DNA of 64,000 nt from Eisenbergiella tayi. GTDB lineage: Bacteria > Bacillota > Clostridia > Lachnospirales > Lachnospiraceae. The notes under the pieces were generated by a model. That model was not told the DNA's origin and did no database searches. It saw only the letters and a program-made list of their open reading frames with translations. The position numbers were made by a program, and so were the translations under genes. Below, in pieces: positions 19,479 through 29,065 of this stretch (position 1 is its first letter; every line of letters starts with the position of its first letter). Location of the stretch: assembly GCF_001881565.1 (NCBI RefSeq), contig NZ_MPDJ01000001.1:189966-253965 (forward strand), written 5' to 3'.

Positions 19479-21460
19479 AGCGACTGCTTGCTTACCTGAA
19501 ACCGCATAAATGGACCATGGCGGCGGCCACACTCCTGGTGCTTTTCATCATCGTAGTGGAGCTTTACCGCCCCATCATCATCGGTGATGCCATAGACGAC
19601 TATATTAACGGCTACTACCATCCCTATGAGGTCTCCTCACAGGACGCGCCGGGCGCCGTTCCCTACAAGGATCTATGGCTCACAAAAGCGGCGGCGGAGC
19701 GTTCTGCCGGACAGGGAAACCCTTCGTCCTGGTATCAGCTGTTCCTGTATCAGGACACCTATTATATGGCGGAAGGCCTCTCCCGGGAACAGTGCCGCCA
19801 GCTGGAAGGGGCGGATAATGCAATACTGGAAACCTACGTGAAGGACGGGGCGCAGCCTCTTGCCCCTGATGATTTAAAAATACTGCGGCACTCCGATTTT
19901 AACGGAATCCTGATGGCGGCAGCCCTTTATCTTCTCATGCTTCTTCTGGGTTTTGTCCTCAATGCCGCGGATACCTGGATGCTGCAGAAAATGGGACAAA
20001 GCATTATTTACCGGATGCGCGAGGAGGTTTTCGGCCACATCCACAGCCTTTCCCTGAATTTTTTCAACACCACGCCTGTGGGAAAGCTGGTCACCAGGGT
20101 CTCCAACGATACGGAAGCCGTCAACGAGCTGTTCTCCTCCATCCTGGTAAAGCTGTTTAAGAACGTGGTGAAAATCATAGGTTATGCCGTAGTCATGCTT
20201 TCCATCAATGCCGCCATGGCTCTGGTATCCTTTCTTCTGCTGCCGGTGGTTACTGTTTTAACCTTCTTTTTCCGTTCTCTGTCCCGCAAGGCTTATCAGC
20301 TGACCCGAAACAAAATTACCGAGCTTAACACCTTCCTGTCCGAACACCTTTCCGGCATGAAGCTGATTCAGGTTTTCGCCAAAGAGGAGGAAAAATACAA
20401 AGCCTTCGAAACGAAATCCCAGGAGCTGTACAAGGCAAACTGGAGAGAGGTCATGACCTTTGCCATCTTCCGCCCTTCCATTTACATGCTCTCCATCCTG
20501 GCTATGATTATCGTCATTGGGACGGGAAGCTCCTATGTGCTTAAGGGCACTCTCTCCCTGGGCACCCTGTTCATTTTTATCAGCTACATAAGCTCCTTTT
20601 TTGAACCCATCCAGGAACTGGCGGAGCAGTTCGGAACCCTGCAGTCCTCCCTGGCCTCCGCAGAGAAAATCTTCTCCATATTGGATGAGAAGCCGGAAAT
20701 CGTGAAGCCCGCCAGGCCTGTAAACGTACAGATCCAGGGCCGGATCGAATTCCGCCATGTCTGGTTCGCCTATGAGAAGGACGACTATATCCTGAAGGAT
20801 GTCAGCTTTACGATCCGTCCCGGAGAAAAAATCGCATTTGTAGGTGCAACCGGCGCCGGGAAATCCTCCATCCTTAACCTGATAGGCCGCTATTTCGATA
20901 TCCAGAAAGGAGAAATCCTCATTGACGGCGTTAACATACGGGATATTGATACCGACGTGCTGCGTGCGGCCATCGGCCAGGTACAGCAGGATGTGTTTAT
21001 TTTCACCGGGGATATCAAAAGCAACATATCGCTGAACAATGAAGCCATAAGCCTGGAGGATGTAAAGGAGGCCGCCCGTATCGTCCATGCGGATCCTTTT
21101 ATCAGCAAAATCCCCGGAGGCTATGACGCACCGGTCACGGAACGGGGCAGCACCCTTTCCGCCGGGCAGCGGCAGCTCCTTTCCTTTGCCCGGACGCTGG
21201 CCTATAAGCCCGCCATCCTGGTGCTGGACGAAGCCACGGCCAATATCGATACGGAAACCGAGGCCCTGATAACCCAGGCGCTTTCCAGGCTGATGGAGGG
21301 CCGTACCACCATAATGGTTGCCCACCGCCTGTCCACCATCCAGCATGCGGATAAAATCATTGTCATGCACAAGGGACGGATTGAGGAATCCGGCTCCCAC
21401 CAGGAGCTTCTTTCCAAAAACGGGCTGTATAAAAAGCTCTATGACCTTCAGCTTGTATAA
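19475..21460 (+). CDS. ABC exporter half, BmrD/YheH-like
   Basis: 661 aa. Between membrane helices 1 and 2 there is an insert of about 95 residues (about 45-140), matching the extracellular domain known in BmrD/YheH. The ATPase has Walker A GATGAGKSS, signature LSAGQ and Walker B ILVLDEA with the catalytic Glu present, so this subunit supplies the consensus catalytic Glu while its partner carries Asp. The length is close to YheH. Start ATG overlaps the partner's stop. Its 3' end runs 13 bases into the convergent gene that ends at 21448. Confidence 0.9.
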   Translation: MKRLLAYLKPHKWTMAAATLLVLFIIVVELYRPIIIGDAIDDYINGYYHPYEVSSQDAPGAVPYKDLWLTKAAAERSAGQGNPSSWYQLFLYQDTYYMAEGLSREQCRQLEGADNAILETYVKDGAQPLAPDDLKILRHSDFNGILMAAALYLLMLLLGFVLNAADTWMLQKMGQSIIYRMREEVFGHIHSLSLNFFNTTPVGKLVTRVSNDTEAVNELFSSILVKLFKNVVKIIGYAVVMLSINAAMALVSFLLLPVVTVLTFFFRSLSRKAYQLTRNKITELNTFLSEHLSGMKLIQVFAKEEEKYKAFETKSQELYKANWREVMTFAIFRPSIYMLSILAMIIVIGTGSSYVLKGTLSLGTLFIFISYISSFFEPIQELAEQFGTLQSSLASAEKIFSILDEKPEIVKPARPVNVQIQGRIEFRHVWFAYEKDDYILKDVSFTIRPGEKIAFVGATGAGKSSILNLIGRYFDIQKGEILIDGVNIRDIDTDVLRAAIGQVQQDVFIFTGDIKSNISLNNEAISLEDVKEAARIVHADPFISKIPGGYDAPVTERGSTLSAGQRQLLSFARTLAYKPAILVLDEATANIDTETEALITQALSRLMEGRTTIMVAHRLSTIQHADKIIVMHKGRIEESGSHQELLSKNGLYKKLYDLQLV

Positions 21461-23118
21461 AACATTTTTTCCTCCAAATCCCTGCGGTTGCGGATCCGGA
21501 TGGTATGATCGAAGGCCGTGTAATCCGTGAAATATACCGTAACGGCTCCCGGCGTCTTGGCCTCGCTGTCTTCTTTTCCTTCCGTAAAGCGATGCTCTCC
21601 AAAGCCCGGCCCGATCAGCAGGCTGTCCTTTTCATTGTAAGCCTCCAGCTCCGGATCCTTGATTACCAGCACTTCACTGCCGTTCACAGGGAGCATCACA
21701 TGTTCGCTTGCCATGAATTCAATGCCGGAAAAAGCCAATTCCACCCTCCAGGGCGCCCCGGACACACCGTCAGTCACCACACGCACATCAATGCCGCCCT
21801 CCGCGGGCTGCACGTACACATCGATCTCCATATCCGGCCCCAGTTTTTTCTTCCGGCTGCTCTGATCCATCTTCCACCAATCGCTGGTTTCCGGCTTCTC
21901 TTCGAACGGCAGATAATACCAGCCCTTCATGGTCTGGTGCAGATGAGCCGTCCCGTCGGCCAGGATTTCCATCGTCTCCGCCTTAAACGCCCGATGCTCA
22001 CAGAAGCTTCCCGCGACCTTCATCTCCAGCTTGCTGGTTCCGTTATGGAAATAAAGGAAATTGGATTTCTCCCGCATTACCGTGTAGCTGTAATGCCCCT
22101 TCCTGGCCCGCAGGATTCCGGAATCTTCGTAAAACCTGGCAAAATCCGGCTGTTCGTAACGACCCTCGTATTCAAAGCTGCGGTATTCGGGGTGCAGCAT
22201 CAGATAAATCAGGCACTCCGGGGATGGTATCTTCTTTTCCTCTATGATATCAAAAATCGTATTGCACATCCCCAGGAATTCAGGGATGTCATATTTCATG
22301 CCCATAGCCAGGTACTCCATATAATAACTCAGCGGATACACCAGCCGGTCCTTGTCAAAACGGGTGGAATTGGCAGTAAAAATACTTCCGTCCGGCTCCC
22401 AGTAGGTGAGCATCATATGCAGGTTCCGGATGGTATGCTGCTCGTATTGGGCATCTCCGAAGGCATCGGAAAGCATCAGCATGGCATCGTTATTTACACT
22501 GTTATAATTACCGGCGGATTTCTCCGCGAATTCCCCGTCTTGATTACAGTCGCTCCCTTCTTTCAGATAGATTTCAGCGGATTCCGCCAGTTTTTTATCT
22601 CCGAAAAGCACCCCGCATTTTGCCAGCGCGGAGGCGATGGCCCAACGGTGGTTGGGGGTATGGAAGCCGCCCTCCAGCAGGCCATATGCACCGTCATGCA
22701 CAATTTCCCCCACCTTCCGAAGGAAATCCTCTTCCTGTCCGGTACGATCCTCCTTCTTGCACAGATACTCATACAGCGGGATAAAAAAGCCGATGCAGAA
22801 AGCCGTATCCGGCGCGGAGAAAAAATTGCAGGTAACATAATCAAAGAGGCCGTTTTCATGCTGTACACTGCGGATATAAGAAAGGCCCAGCTCCGCCCGC
22901 TGTGCCAGCAGGGAGCTGCGGTAATACCGGCTGTCCGGATTGCAGTACAGAGTAATCATGGGTTCCACGCAGATAATGGCATACTTGGCCTGAACGATCC
23001 GGTCCCTGTCATAAAAGCCTCCGTACCAGGGGCTCTTCTCATCCAGTTCCTGGATCCGCAGACGGCTGAATACCCGATCCTCGGTGTCCTTCAATATTTT
23101 CTTATAATGTTTTTCCAT
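21448..23118 (-). CDS. Putative alpha/alpha-barrel polysaccharide lyase or glycosidase
   Basis: 556 aa, no signal peptide, so cytoplasmic. The N-terminal 350 residues are helical with aromatic patches (ENGLFDYVTCNFFSAPDTAF, NHRWAIASALAKCG, NNDAMLMLSDAFGD), and the rest is beta-rich, the architecture of heparinase II/III-like and related proteins. I do not recognise exact catalytic residues. It is the last gene after GH105, two permeases and a binding protein, which suggests it acts on the imported, possibly unsaturated uronic-acid oligosaccharides. A hairpin at 23178-23203 separates it from the binding-protein gene. Confidence 0.6.
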   Translation of the reverse strand: MEKHYKKILKDTEDRVFSRLRIQELDEKSPWYGGFYDRDRIVQAKYAIICVEPMITLYCNPDSRYYRSSLLAQRAELGLSYIRSVQHENGLFDYVTCNFFSAPDTAFCIGFFIPLYEYLCKKEDRTGQEEDFLRKVGEIVHDGAYGLLEGGFHTPNHRWAIASALAKCGVLFGDKKLAESAEIYLKEGSDCNQDGEFAEKSAGNYNSVNNDAMLMLSDAFGDAQYEQHTIRNLHMMLTYWEPDGSIFTANSTRFDKDRLVYPLSYYMEYLAMGMKYDIPEFLGMCNTIFDIIEEKKIPSPECLIYLMLHPEYRSFEYEGRYEQPDFARFYEDSGILRARKGHYSYTVMREKSNFLYFHNGTSKLEMKVAGSFCEHRAFKAETMEILADGTAHLHQTMKGWYYLPFEEKPETSDWWKMDQSSRKKKLGPDMEIDVYVQPAEGGIDVRVVTDGVSGAPWRVELAFSGIEFMASEHVMLPVNGSEVLVIKDPELEAYNEKDSLLIGPGFGEHRFTEGKEDSEAKTPGAVTVYFTDYTAFDHTIRIRNRRDLEEKMFYTS

Positions 23119-23175
23119 AAATTTTGTCCATTCCTTTCCTGTTGCCAGGCACTGCCTTTGCCCTGACTGCCTGAG

Positions 23176-23203
23176 AAAAGCCTGCTACCGGAGTAACAGG
23201 CTT
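23176..23203 (-). terminator. Hairpin downstream of the binding-protein gene
   Basis: Read on the minus strand, an 11-base stem (AAGCCTGTTAC / GTAGCAGGCTT, one G-U pair) closes a four-base loop and is followed by TTTTC. The short T-run suggests partial termination or 3'-end protection of the binding-protein message. Confidence 0.55.
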
Positions 23204-23266
23204 ATTCTGCTATCAGTGATTATAACTATCGCTGCACCGGGAATCCGCTTCCCGTATTGCCGCACA

Positions 23267-24907
23267 TTAGTTCATGCTGTCGAAATATTCCATTCTTCCG
23301 TCCAGAATCTTCTGCAGGCCTGCATTTACCAATTCATTATAACCGGATTCATAGGTTGCATCAAACTGATCTGCGGGAGCTACGATACAGCGGTATACGA
23401 ACTCAACCATACGGGTCTTCACATCCGTACCATAGGTCTGCTCATCCTCAGTGATATAGGAATATACCGGGAAGCGGAACTTCCCTATCTCCTTCACTGT
23501 CTGGAAATCCTGATACCATTCAAGGCTTGCCCACTCGGTTGCCTGATTGTTGAAAGAGGTCTGAGCCAGTATCTCGGGATCGTTGGCCCATTCAAAGTTC
23601 AAGTTCATGATGCACAGATCGTCACAGGTTCCGGGATAGCCTTTTTCATTCTTTTCCGCTTCGGTCGGCTCTACAGCTACGCCCAGATCATCTACCTTAT
23701 GTTCCGGAGTATAACGGATATTGAGGGCAACCTCGGGATCCGCCATCCAGTTCAGATACTTCATACAGGCTGCCACCTTCTCCTCGTTTGCGCTGGAGGG
23801 AATCATGACAAACATGGCATAACGATATTCAAAAGGGGTCCTGTAGCTGCCGTCAGGCAGATCAAAGCACTGTACGGGTACAAAGGTCTCATGTCCCACC
23901 GCGTTATTCAGTATTTCAAAGCTTGCATGGGGATGATAAGGATCATCCAGCAGGAAGCCCACGCTGCCGTTGGAAATGGCCGCCATGAAAACATCCTCTG
24001 CCGTATCGGTAGGGAAATCTTTGGTTATCAGGCCGTCATTGTACCACTGGTTCAGCTGCTTCAGGCCTTCCTCCGCACCGGGAGCCACTGCCATGAAGGT
24101 TTCACTGTAAGTATAGGCGGTACGGTCATCCGGCAGATCCACATAGGAACCCAGGAAATTCAAATACATCTTCTCGGTATCATTACGTCCGCTCATAGCC
24201 CAGGGAATGGTGGTGCTGCCGCCCAGATTCTTTTCCTTTACGGCATAGAGGTATTCGCCCAGTTCTTCTTTTGTAGTGGGCATTTCCATTCCAAGCTCAT
24301 CCAGCCAGTCTTTTCTGATATATGCCATGTGGCGGGGTTCTTCCGTACCTCTCTGCTTCATCACCGCATACTTCTGATCCCCCACCATACTGATATCCTG
24401 GGCTTCGCCGCAGTAGGTCTGGATATTGGAGCCATACTGGTTATAAGCATCCGTCAGTTCATTAAGCGCGCCGCTGCTTGCATAGCTGTAGAACAAGGAC
24501 TGATCATAGGTAAATACAATATCCGGTGCCGTTCCGCCGGACATCATGATATTCAGCTTGTCATCGGACTCCGAACGGGGAACGGATACATATTCCACAT
24601 TGATATTATACAGCTCCTTCACCTGTTCCTGAATCCACTTTGTCAGCGTATTATTCTCCGTTGTGGTTCCGGGAGCCGCATTTCCTCTGTCCCATGCCAT
24701 CACACGGATGGTTACCTCTTTCCCTTTTTCCGCAGCTTCTGTTCCGGCTGCAGCCGAAGATTCCGTGCCGGCATCAGCCGTCTGAGCCGTTCCTCCGCCT
24801 GTGGTGCCGGAGCCTGTGTCTTTTCCGCCGCATCCTGCTGCCGCCAAAGTCATTGCAGCGGCAAGGGCAACTGCCAGTGTCTTCCTGAAAATACCTTTTC
24901 TCTTCAT
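23267..24907 (-). CDS. Sugar ABC transporter binding lipoprotein (LplA-like)
   Basis: 546 aa. The signal peptide ends in a lipobox (LAAAGC), so the protein is lipid-anchored outside the membrane. The mature part is a large extracellular solute-binding protein of the Lpl/YtcQ kind (IRVMAWDRGNAAPG near the start, then PDIVFTYDQS and IRKDWLDELG). It should capture an oligosaccharide for the two permeases just upstream. GGAGG lies seven bases before the ATG. Substrate is inferred only from the GH105 in the same operon, as a pectin-type or uronic-acid-containing oligosaccharide. Confidence 0.9.
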   Translation of the reverse strand: MKRKGIFRKTLAVALAAAMTLAAAGCGGKDTGSGTTGGGTAQTADAGTESSAAAGTEAAEKGKEVTIRVMAWDRGNAAPGTTTENNTLTKWIQEQVKELYNINVEYVSVPRSESDDKLNIMMSGGTAPDIVFTYDQSLFYSYASSGALNELTDAYNQYGSNIQTYCGEAQDISMVGDQKYAVMKQRGTEEPRHMAYIRKDWLDELGMEMPTTKEELGEYLYAVKEKNLGGSTTIPWAMSGRNDTEKMYLNFLGSYVDLPDDRTAYTYSETFMAVAPGAEEGLKQLNQWYNDGLITKDFPTDTAEDVFMAAISNGSVGFLLDDPYHPHASFEILNNAVGHETFVPVQCFDLPDGSYRTPFEYRYAMFVMIPSSANEEKVAACMKYLNWMADPEVALNIRYTPEHKVDDLGVAVEPTEAEKNEKGYPGTCDDLCIMNLNFEWANDPEILAQTSFNNQATEWASLEWYQDFQTVKEIGKFRFPVYSYITEDEQTYGTDVKTRMVEFVYRCIVAPADQFDATYESGYNELVNAGLQKILDGRMEYFDSMN

Positions 24908-24943
24908 AGCTATTCCTCCATCTTAAATTTATTAATGCTTCCA

Positions 24944-24976
24944 TTTATTAAAAATATCCAGGTTTTTGCCGGATAT
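24944..24976 (-). terminator. Possible weak attenuator before the binding-protein gene
   Basis: Minus-strand ATATCCGG, six-base loop, CCTGGATAT (one bulge), then TTTTTAAT. It lies between the second permease gene and the binding-protein gene, and could reduce read-through. The stem is short, so this is tentative. Confidence 0.3.
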
Positions 24977-24998
24977 CGTTTAACGTAAACCATACCTC

Positions 24999-25868
24999 TC
25001 AGCCTTTTACAGCGCCAATCATGATACCCTTGGTGAAAAATTTCTGTACGAACGGATAAACAATGAGCATCGGGAGCATAGAAATCACAATACTTGCCGC
25101 TTTGATATTTTCCGCTATCAGATTTGTAGTCATACCCTCCTCTACGGATACATTCACCGCCTCCACAAACTGCTTCAAAACCATCTGTACCGTGTAAAGT
25201 GATGAGGTGTTAATATAGTACAGGACATCACTGATACCGTTCCAGCGGCCTACCGCATAGAACAGGCCCAGGGTCGCCATGGTGGGGTACACCAAGGGGA
25301 GCGCCACTCTGGTCAGTGTGGTAACCTGGCTGCAGCCGTCTATCTTGGCCGCGTCATAGATTGCGGAATCAATCCCGCGGAAAGCATTGCACATGATAAT
25401 CATATTGTAGGCACTCAGCGCACCGGGAATGATCAAAGCCCACACCGTATCAATCATGCCGAAGTCCCTTACATTCAAATATTCCGGGATGATGCCGGGA
25501 TTCAGATACATGGTAAGCACAAACAGAGTCATAATGATGCCGCCGCCTTTCAATCCCTTTTTGGAAAGCGGATATGCCGCGAGTACGGTCATCAGAAGAT
25601 TCACTGCGGTGGAACCCAGCATCAGCACGATGGAATAACCGAAGGCCCGTACGAAGCTTCCGCTCTGCAGCGCCCTGCTATAGGCTTCCGTGTTGAAGCC
25701 CACAGGGAATACAAACACCCTGCCTGCCGTAATCGCATCTTTGGAGCTGAAGGATACGGAGATAACACGCAGAATCGGAACCATTGCGATCACCGTTATC
25801 AGTATAAAGAATGCCGTCCAGAAGAACTGGAATATTTTTTCTGTTTTGCTGTTAATTCCGCTGTTCAT
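24999..25868 (-). CDS. Sugar ABC permease, LplC/YtcP type
   Basis: 289 aa with six membrane helices. The EAA loop that contacts the ATPase is seen as IYDAAKIDGCSQVTTLTRVALPL, and the C-terminus KFFTKGIMIGAVKG is typical of the MalG-like LplC group. The start overlaps the preceding permease stop (TAATG), so the two are coupled. It forms the membrane channel with the product of the gene upstream. No ATPase gene is in the operon. Confidence 0.93.
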   Translation of the reverse strand: MNSGINSKTEKIFQFFWTAFFILITVIAMVPILRVISVSFSSKDAITAGRVFVFPVGFNTEAYSRALQSGSFVRAFGYSIVLMLGSTAVNLLMTVLAAYPLSKKGLKGGGIIMTLFVLTMYLNPGIIPEYLNVRDFGMIDTVWALIIPGALSAYNMIIMCNAFRGIDSAIYDAAKIDGCSQVTTLTRVALPLVYPTMATLGLFYAVGRWNGISDVLYYINTSSLYTVQMVLKQFVEAVNVSVEEGMTTNLIAENIKAASIVISMLPMLIVYPFVQKFFTKGIMIGAVKG

Positions 25869-26809
25869 TATACAATACCCTCCTGTCCTATTCTCTTAAT
25901 CACCCAGTTGGCCAGCAGAACCAGCACGACGCCCACTACCGTCTGGAAAAGGCCTACCGCCGTAGCAAAGTCAAAGCGGCCGGATGCCAGACCAATGGAA
26001 TATACATAGGTGCTGATTACGTTGGATGCATTACGCACCATGGTATTGCCCATCAGATAAGGCCTGTCAAAGCTGATGGACACCAGCTTGCCAATCTGCA
26101 TAATCAGCAGTACGGTAATGGTGGAAGAAATCTGCGGCAGAGTCACATGCCAGATGCGCTGCAGCCGTGTGGCGCCGTCTATATAGGCAGCCTCTCCCAG
26201 GGAAGCGTCCGTAGCCATCAGGGCCGCCAGATATACGATAAGAGAATAACCGGCTCCCTGCCATACCCCGGAAAACCAGTATACAAACCGCCATATCCCG
26301 CTGCTGCTCAGAAACGGAATACTCTCACCGCCCAAGGCATTCACAATATTGTTCACCATGCCGGAATTGGCTAACAGCTGGGTGGCAATGCCGGAAATAA
26401 TAACCCAGGACAGGAAATTCGGCAGATAAAGCAGTGTCTGCGTCACCTTACGCACTTTCCCGCTGCGCAGTTCATTCAGAAAAATGGCCAGGAAGATGGG
26501 AATGGGAAAGCCGATAATCAAATCCCCTATGTTCAGGATCAGCGTATTTTTCAATGCATCCCAGAAATCCCCGGACGTGAAGGCTTCCTTAAAATGTGTC
26601 AGCCCAATCCATGGACTGTCCCAGATACCCTGGTAGATATTAAACTTTTTAAATGCTACGACTACGCCCAACATAGGTTTGTACTTAAACAAAATCATGT
26701 AGATGACGGGAATCAGCAGCATAGCATACAGCTGCCAGTTATTTCTGAGGTAAAGCTTTCCGTTTGTTTTTTTCCAGTCCGCTCCGGACGGTGTGTTCTT
26801 CCCTTTCAT
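25868..26809 (-). CDS. Sugar ABC permease, LplB/YteP type
   Basis: 313 aa, six membrane helices after a short basic N-terminus (LYLRNNWQLYAMLLIPVIYM). The EAA loop reads LGEAAYIDGATRLQRIWHVTLP. The C-terminus WVIKRIGQEGIV is usual for this group. AGGAGG precedes the ATG by seven bases. It follows the GH105 gene by 43 bases and pairs with the LplC-type permease downstream. Confidence 0.93.
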   Translation of the reverse strand: MKGKNTPSGADWKKTNGKLYLRNNWQLYAMLLIPVIYMILFKYKPMLGVVVAFKKFNIYQGIWDSPWIGLTHFKEAFTSGDFWDALKNTLILNIGDLIIGFPIPIFLAIFLNELRSGKVRKVTQTLLYLPNFLSWVIISGIATQLLANSGMVNNIVNALGGESIPFLSSSGIWRFVYWFSGVWQGAGYSLIVYLAALMATDASLGEAAYIDGATRLQRIWHVTLPQISSTITVLLIMQIGKLVSISFDRPYLMGNTMVRNASNVISTYVYSIGLASGRFDFATAVGLFQTVVGVVLVLLANWVIKRIGQEGIV

Positions 26810-26852
26810 ATGTCCTCCTGTTGATTTGATAAATCCAATCCTTCCGTCGAAT

Positions 26853-27944
26853 TTATGTATGTCCCTTCATCCATTCCACCAGGAACAAAATGGCAAGCGC
26901 CTGTCCATAGGGCATGGGCCTCAGCGGAATTTCTTTGTAGAAATCCCTGTTTTCTCTGCCCATAGGGGTTCCATAGGATACCTGTCCCAGGACGCCTTCC
27001 TCCGATATCAGGGCCAGAACCGGCTTCAGCACCCGTTCCGCCACCTCCAGCCATTTTTCTTCCAGAAGCCCGCAGTGTACGCCTCTCAGGATTCCATAAG
27101 CAAAACCACAGGTGGCGCTGGCCTCCTCATAAGACTCCGGATCATCCAGCAGCGTGTGCCACATACCGCTTTCCGCCTGACACTCCGCCAGGGCCTCCAC
27201 CTGGTTGCACAGGGCTTCCTTTAAAATACGCTCCACAGGCTCAGAACAGGGGATGCTGCTCAGCAGTTCCGGAATCGCAATGGTTATCCAGCAATTTCCC
27301 CGTCCCCAGAAGGCTCCTGCAAAATGATTCCGTTCCAGGAAGGTCCAGCCATGGTACCAGAAGCCGCTTTTGGGATCCTGCAGATATTTCATATGAACCA
27401 TGAACTGATACTGGGCTTCATTCCGGTAATCCTCCCGATCCAGTATTCTTCCCATATTTGCCAGAAAAAGTACGGTCATCACCAGGGTATCATCCCAAAG
27501 CTCCTGCTCATTGACATCATCCGAAGTCATATGCTGTATCCCGCCCTCCCTGGTTCTGGGCATTTGGTACATAACCCATTCCGCCGCCTCCCGGCAGGGC
27601 TTCATATAAACCTCACTCTGCAGGTACTCCGCCAGATAGGACATGGTCAGATAAGGGGTCATGGTATTCACATTGCACTGAGGAAAGCCTACCTGCTGCT
27701 GTCTGTCATAATACCGTGTAAGTATTTCCAGGTATTCCTTTTCTCCGGAAGCAGCAAACAATTTCCAGATACCGTAAAGCCCTACTCCCTGGGTCCATTC
27801 CCAGTGCGCATATTTCTGCAGCTCTTCCTCAGGAAGATTTTTCTTCCTGCGCATCTTCTCCATGAATATATCGTCATCCTCGTACAAGATCCCTGTAAAG
27901 GCTCCTATCAACAGCCGGAGCTTTCTGTCTACCTCTTGTAACAT
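26853..27944 (-). CDS. GH105 unsaturated rhamnogalacturonyl hydrolase
   Basis: 363 aa from ATG 27944, which has AGGAGG eight bases upstream; an ATG at 27974 lacks a site. It matches the YteR/YesR group: WEWTQGVGLYGIWKL, the catalytic aspartate region ELWDDTLVMTVLFLANM, and GRGNCWITIAIPEL. These enzymes hydrate the delta-4,5-unsaturated uronic acid at the end of lyase products, releasing it from the neighbouring sugar. There is no signal peptide, so it acts on imported oligosaccharides. It is the first gene of locus A, divergent from the AraC gene. Confidence 0.9.
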   Translation of the reverse strand: MLQEVDRKLRLLIGAFTGILYEDDDIFMEKMRRKKNLPEEELQKYAHWEWTQGVGLYGIWKLFAASGEKEYLEILTRYYDRQQQVGFPQCNVNTMTPYLTMSYLAEYLQSEVYMKPCREAAEWVMYQMPRTREGGIQHMTSDDVNEQELWDDTLVMTVLFLANMGRILDREDYRNEAQYQFMVHMKYLQDPKSGFWYHGWTFLERNHFAGAFWGRGNCWITIAIPELLSSIPCSEPVERILKEALCNQVEALAECQAESGMWHTLLDDPESYEEASATCGFAYGILRGVHCGLLEEKWLEVAERVLKPVLALISEEGVLGQVSYGTPMGRENRDFYKEIPLRPMPYGQALAILFLVEWMKGHT

Positions 27945-27979
27945 ACCTTTATCCTCCTGAATATCTTTTCCCATATTGC

Positions 27980-28008
27980 TTGTCTTTTAGCATTTGCCCT
28001 GATATAAT
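27980..28008 (+). promoter_or_regulatory. Promoter of the AraC gene of locus A
   Basis: TTGTCT (27980-27985), 17-base spacer, perfect TATAAT (28003-28008). The same AT-rich block gives a possible opposing minus-strand promoter (TTAAGT, 17 bases, TATTAT) for the GH105 operon, so the two may share control. Confidence 0.65.
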
Positions 28009-28064
28009 ATAATAGTGAAAAAATTGACTTAATGCTGCCGCAGCAGAAAGAAGGTACTATCTCC

Positions 28065-28997
28065 ATGCCTCAGACAATTGAATATGAAGAAAAACATTTT
28101 ATCATTATCAATGATATTGAAAATTCTTTATTTTATTTTTTTGATTTTGACGTCCGTTCTACGGAAAAGAACATGGAATTTGAGCATCTTCATTCCTACT
28201 ATGAAATTCATATCCTGTTAAGCCCGATGGCCACACATTTCATCGAAGGAATCCCCTACCGAATCCGGACCAACGATTTCGTTCTTCTGGAGCCTTCCCG
28301 CCTTCATAAATCCTTTTACCCCAGTGACACCCCTTCCAAGAGGCTGGTCATCACCTTTATGTACCGCGACGACGGCTACGGCTTTAAAGATACCTATGAA
28401 AATCTCCTGACTCCCTTTCATGACACGGTGCCCATTTTCCGTTTTCCGGAATCCCAGCAGGAGGTTCTGGTGCGGATTCTCAATGAAATCGTGGCGCTGT
28501 CCCGTCAGGCCGGAGCCCAGGAAATGACTGGCGCCTATGAACTCATGGTACACAGCCTTTTTACCCAGTTCCTGTATTACCTGAAAGCTTTCCACGATTA
28601 CAATATTTATGAGACAGAGAATCCGCAGGACCGCCTTTCAGAACGTATCTACACCGTAGCCAACCACATCCATACCCATTATATGGATAACCTCACTCTG
28701 GAAGGGCTTGCGAAAAGCATTTACATGGATCCCTTTTACCTCTCCCACCAGTTCAGGGAGGTCACCGGCTATACGATTACCCAGTATATCCACCTGGTCC
28801 GGATCCGCAACTGCCAGTTCCTGCTGCTGAATACGGAAGACAAGATAACCGATATTTCTTCCGCCTGCGGCTTCACCAGCTTTTCACAGTTTAACCGGGT
28901 TTTCCATAAGTTCTGCAACGAATCTCCTTCCGAATACCGAAAGAGCCAATCAACAGGCCGGCTTCTCGTAGAACGTCCTAAACCTTTAAGACACTGA
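28065..28997 (+). CDS. AraC-family transcriptional regulator
   Basis: 310 aa from ATG 28065 (GAAGG ten bases upstream); an earlier ATG at 28032 lies too close to the promoter and has no site. An N-terminal cupin sensor (FEHLHSYYEIHILLSP) is followed by two helix-turn-helices at the C-terminus (LTLEGLAKSIYMDPFYLSHQFREVTG; ITDISSACGFTSFSQFNRVFHKF, then SEYRKS). It is divergent from the GH105-transporter operon and probably activates it in response to the sugar. Confidence 0.9.
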   Translation: MPQTIEYEEKHFIIINDIENSLFYFFDFDVRSTEKNMEFEHLHSYYEIHILLSPMATHFIEGIPYRIRTNDFVLLEPSRLHKSFYPSDTPSKRLVITFMYRDDGYGFKDTYENLLTPFHDTVPIFRFPESQQEVLVRILNEIVALSRQAGAQEMTGAYELMVHSLFTQFLYYLKAFHDYNIYETENPQDRLSERIYTVANHIHTHYMDNLTLEGLAKSIYMDPFYLSHQFREVTGYTITQYIHLVRIRNCQFLLLNTEDKITDISSACGFTSFSQFNRVFHKFCNESPSEYRKSQSTGRLLVERPKPLRH

Positions 28998-29022
28998 TCG
29001 TTTCATTGATTGTTTTTAGTAT

Positions 29023-29036
29023 AACCATATATGGTT
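29023..29036. promoter_or_regulatory. 14-bp perfect palindrome
   Basis: AACCATATATGGTT lies between the convergent AraC and PHP genes. There is no T-run beside it, so it is not an obvious terminator; role unknown. Confidence 0.3.
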
Positions 29037-29065
29037 TCCCAGTCTATGTATTAATTGTTTTTAAA

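Noticed and set aside
21505..24988. Two long plus-strand open frames (553 and 590 codons) opposite the putative lyase and binding-protein genes
   Set aside because: They are exactly antisense to genes with clear starts, a lipobox and family motifs. Their translations show no domain and they lack ribosome sites. High-GC third positions on the real strand explain the openness.
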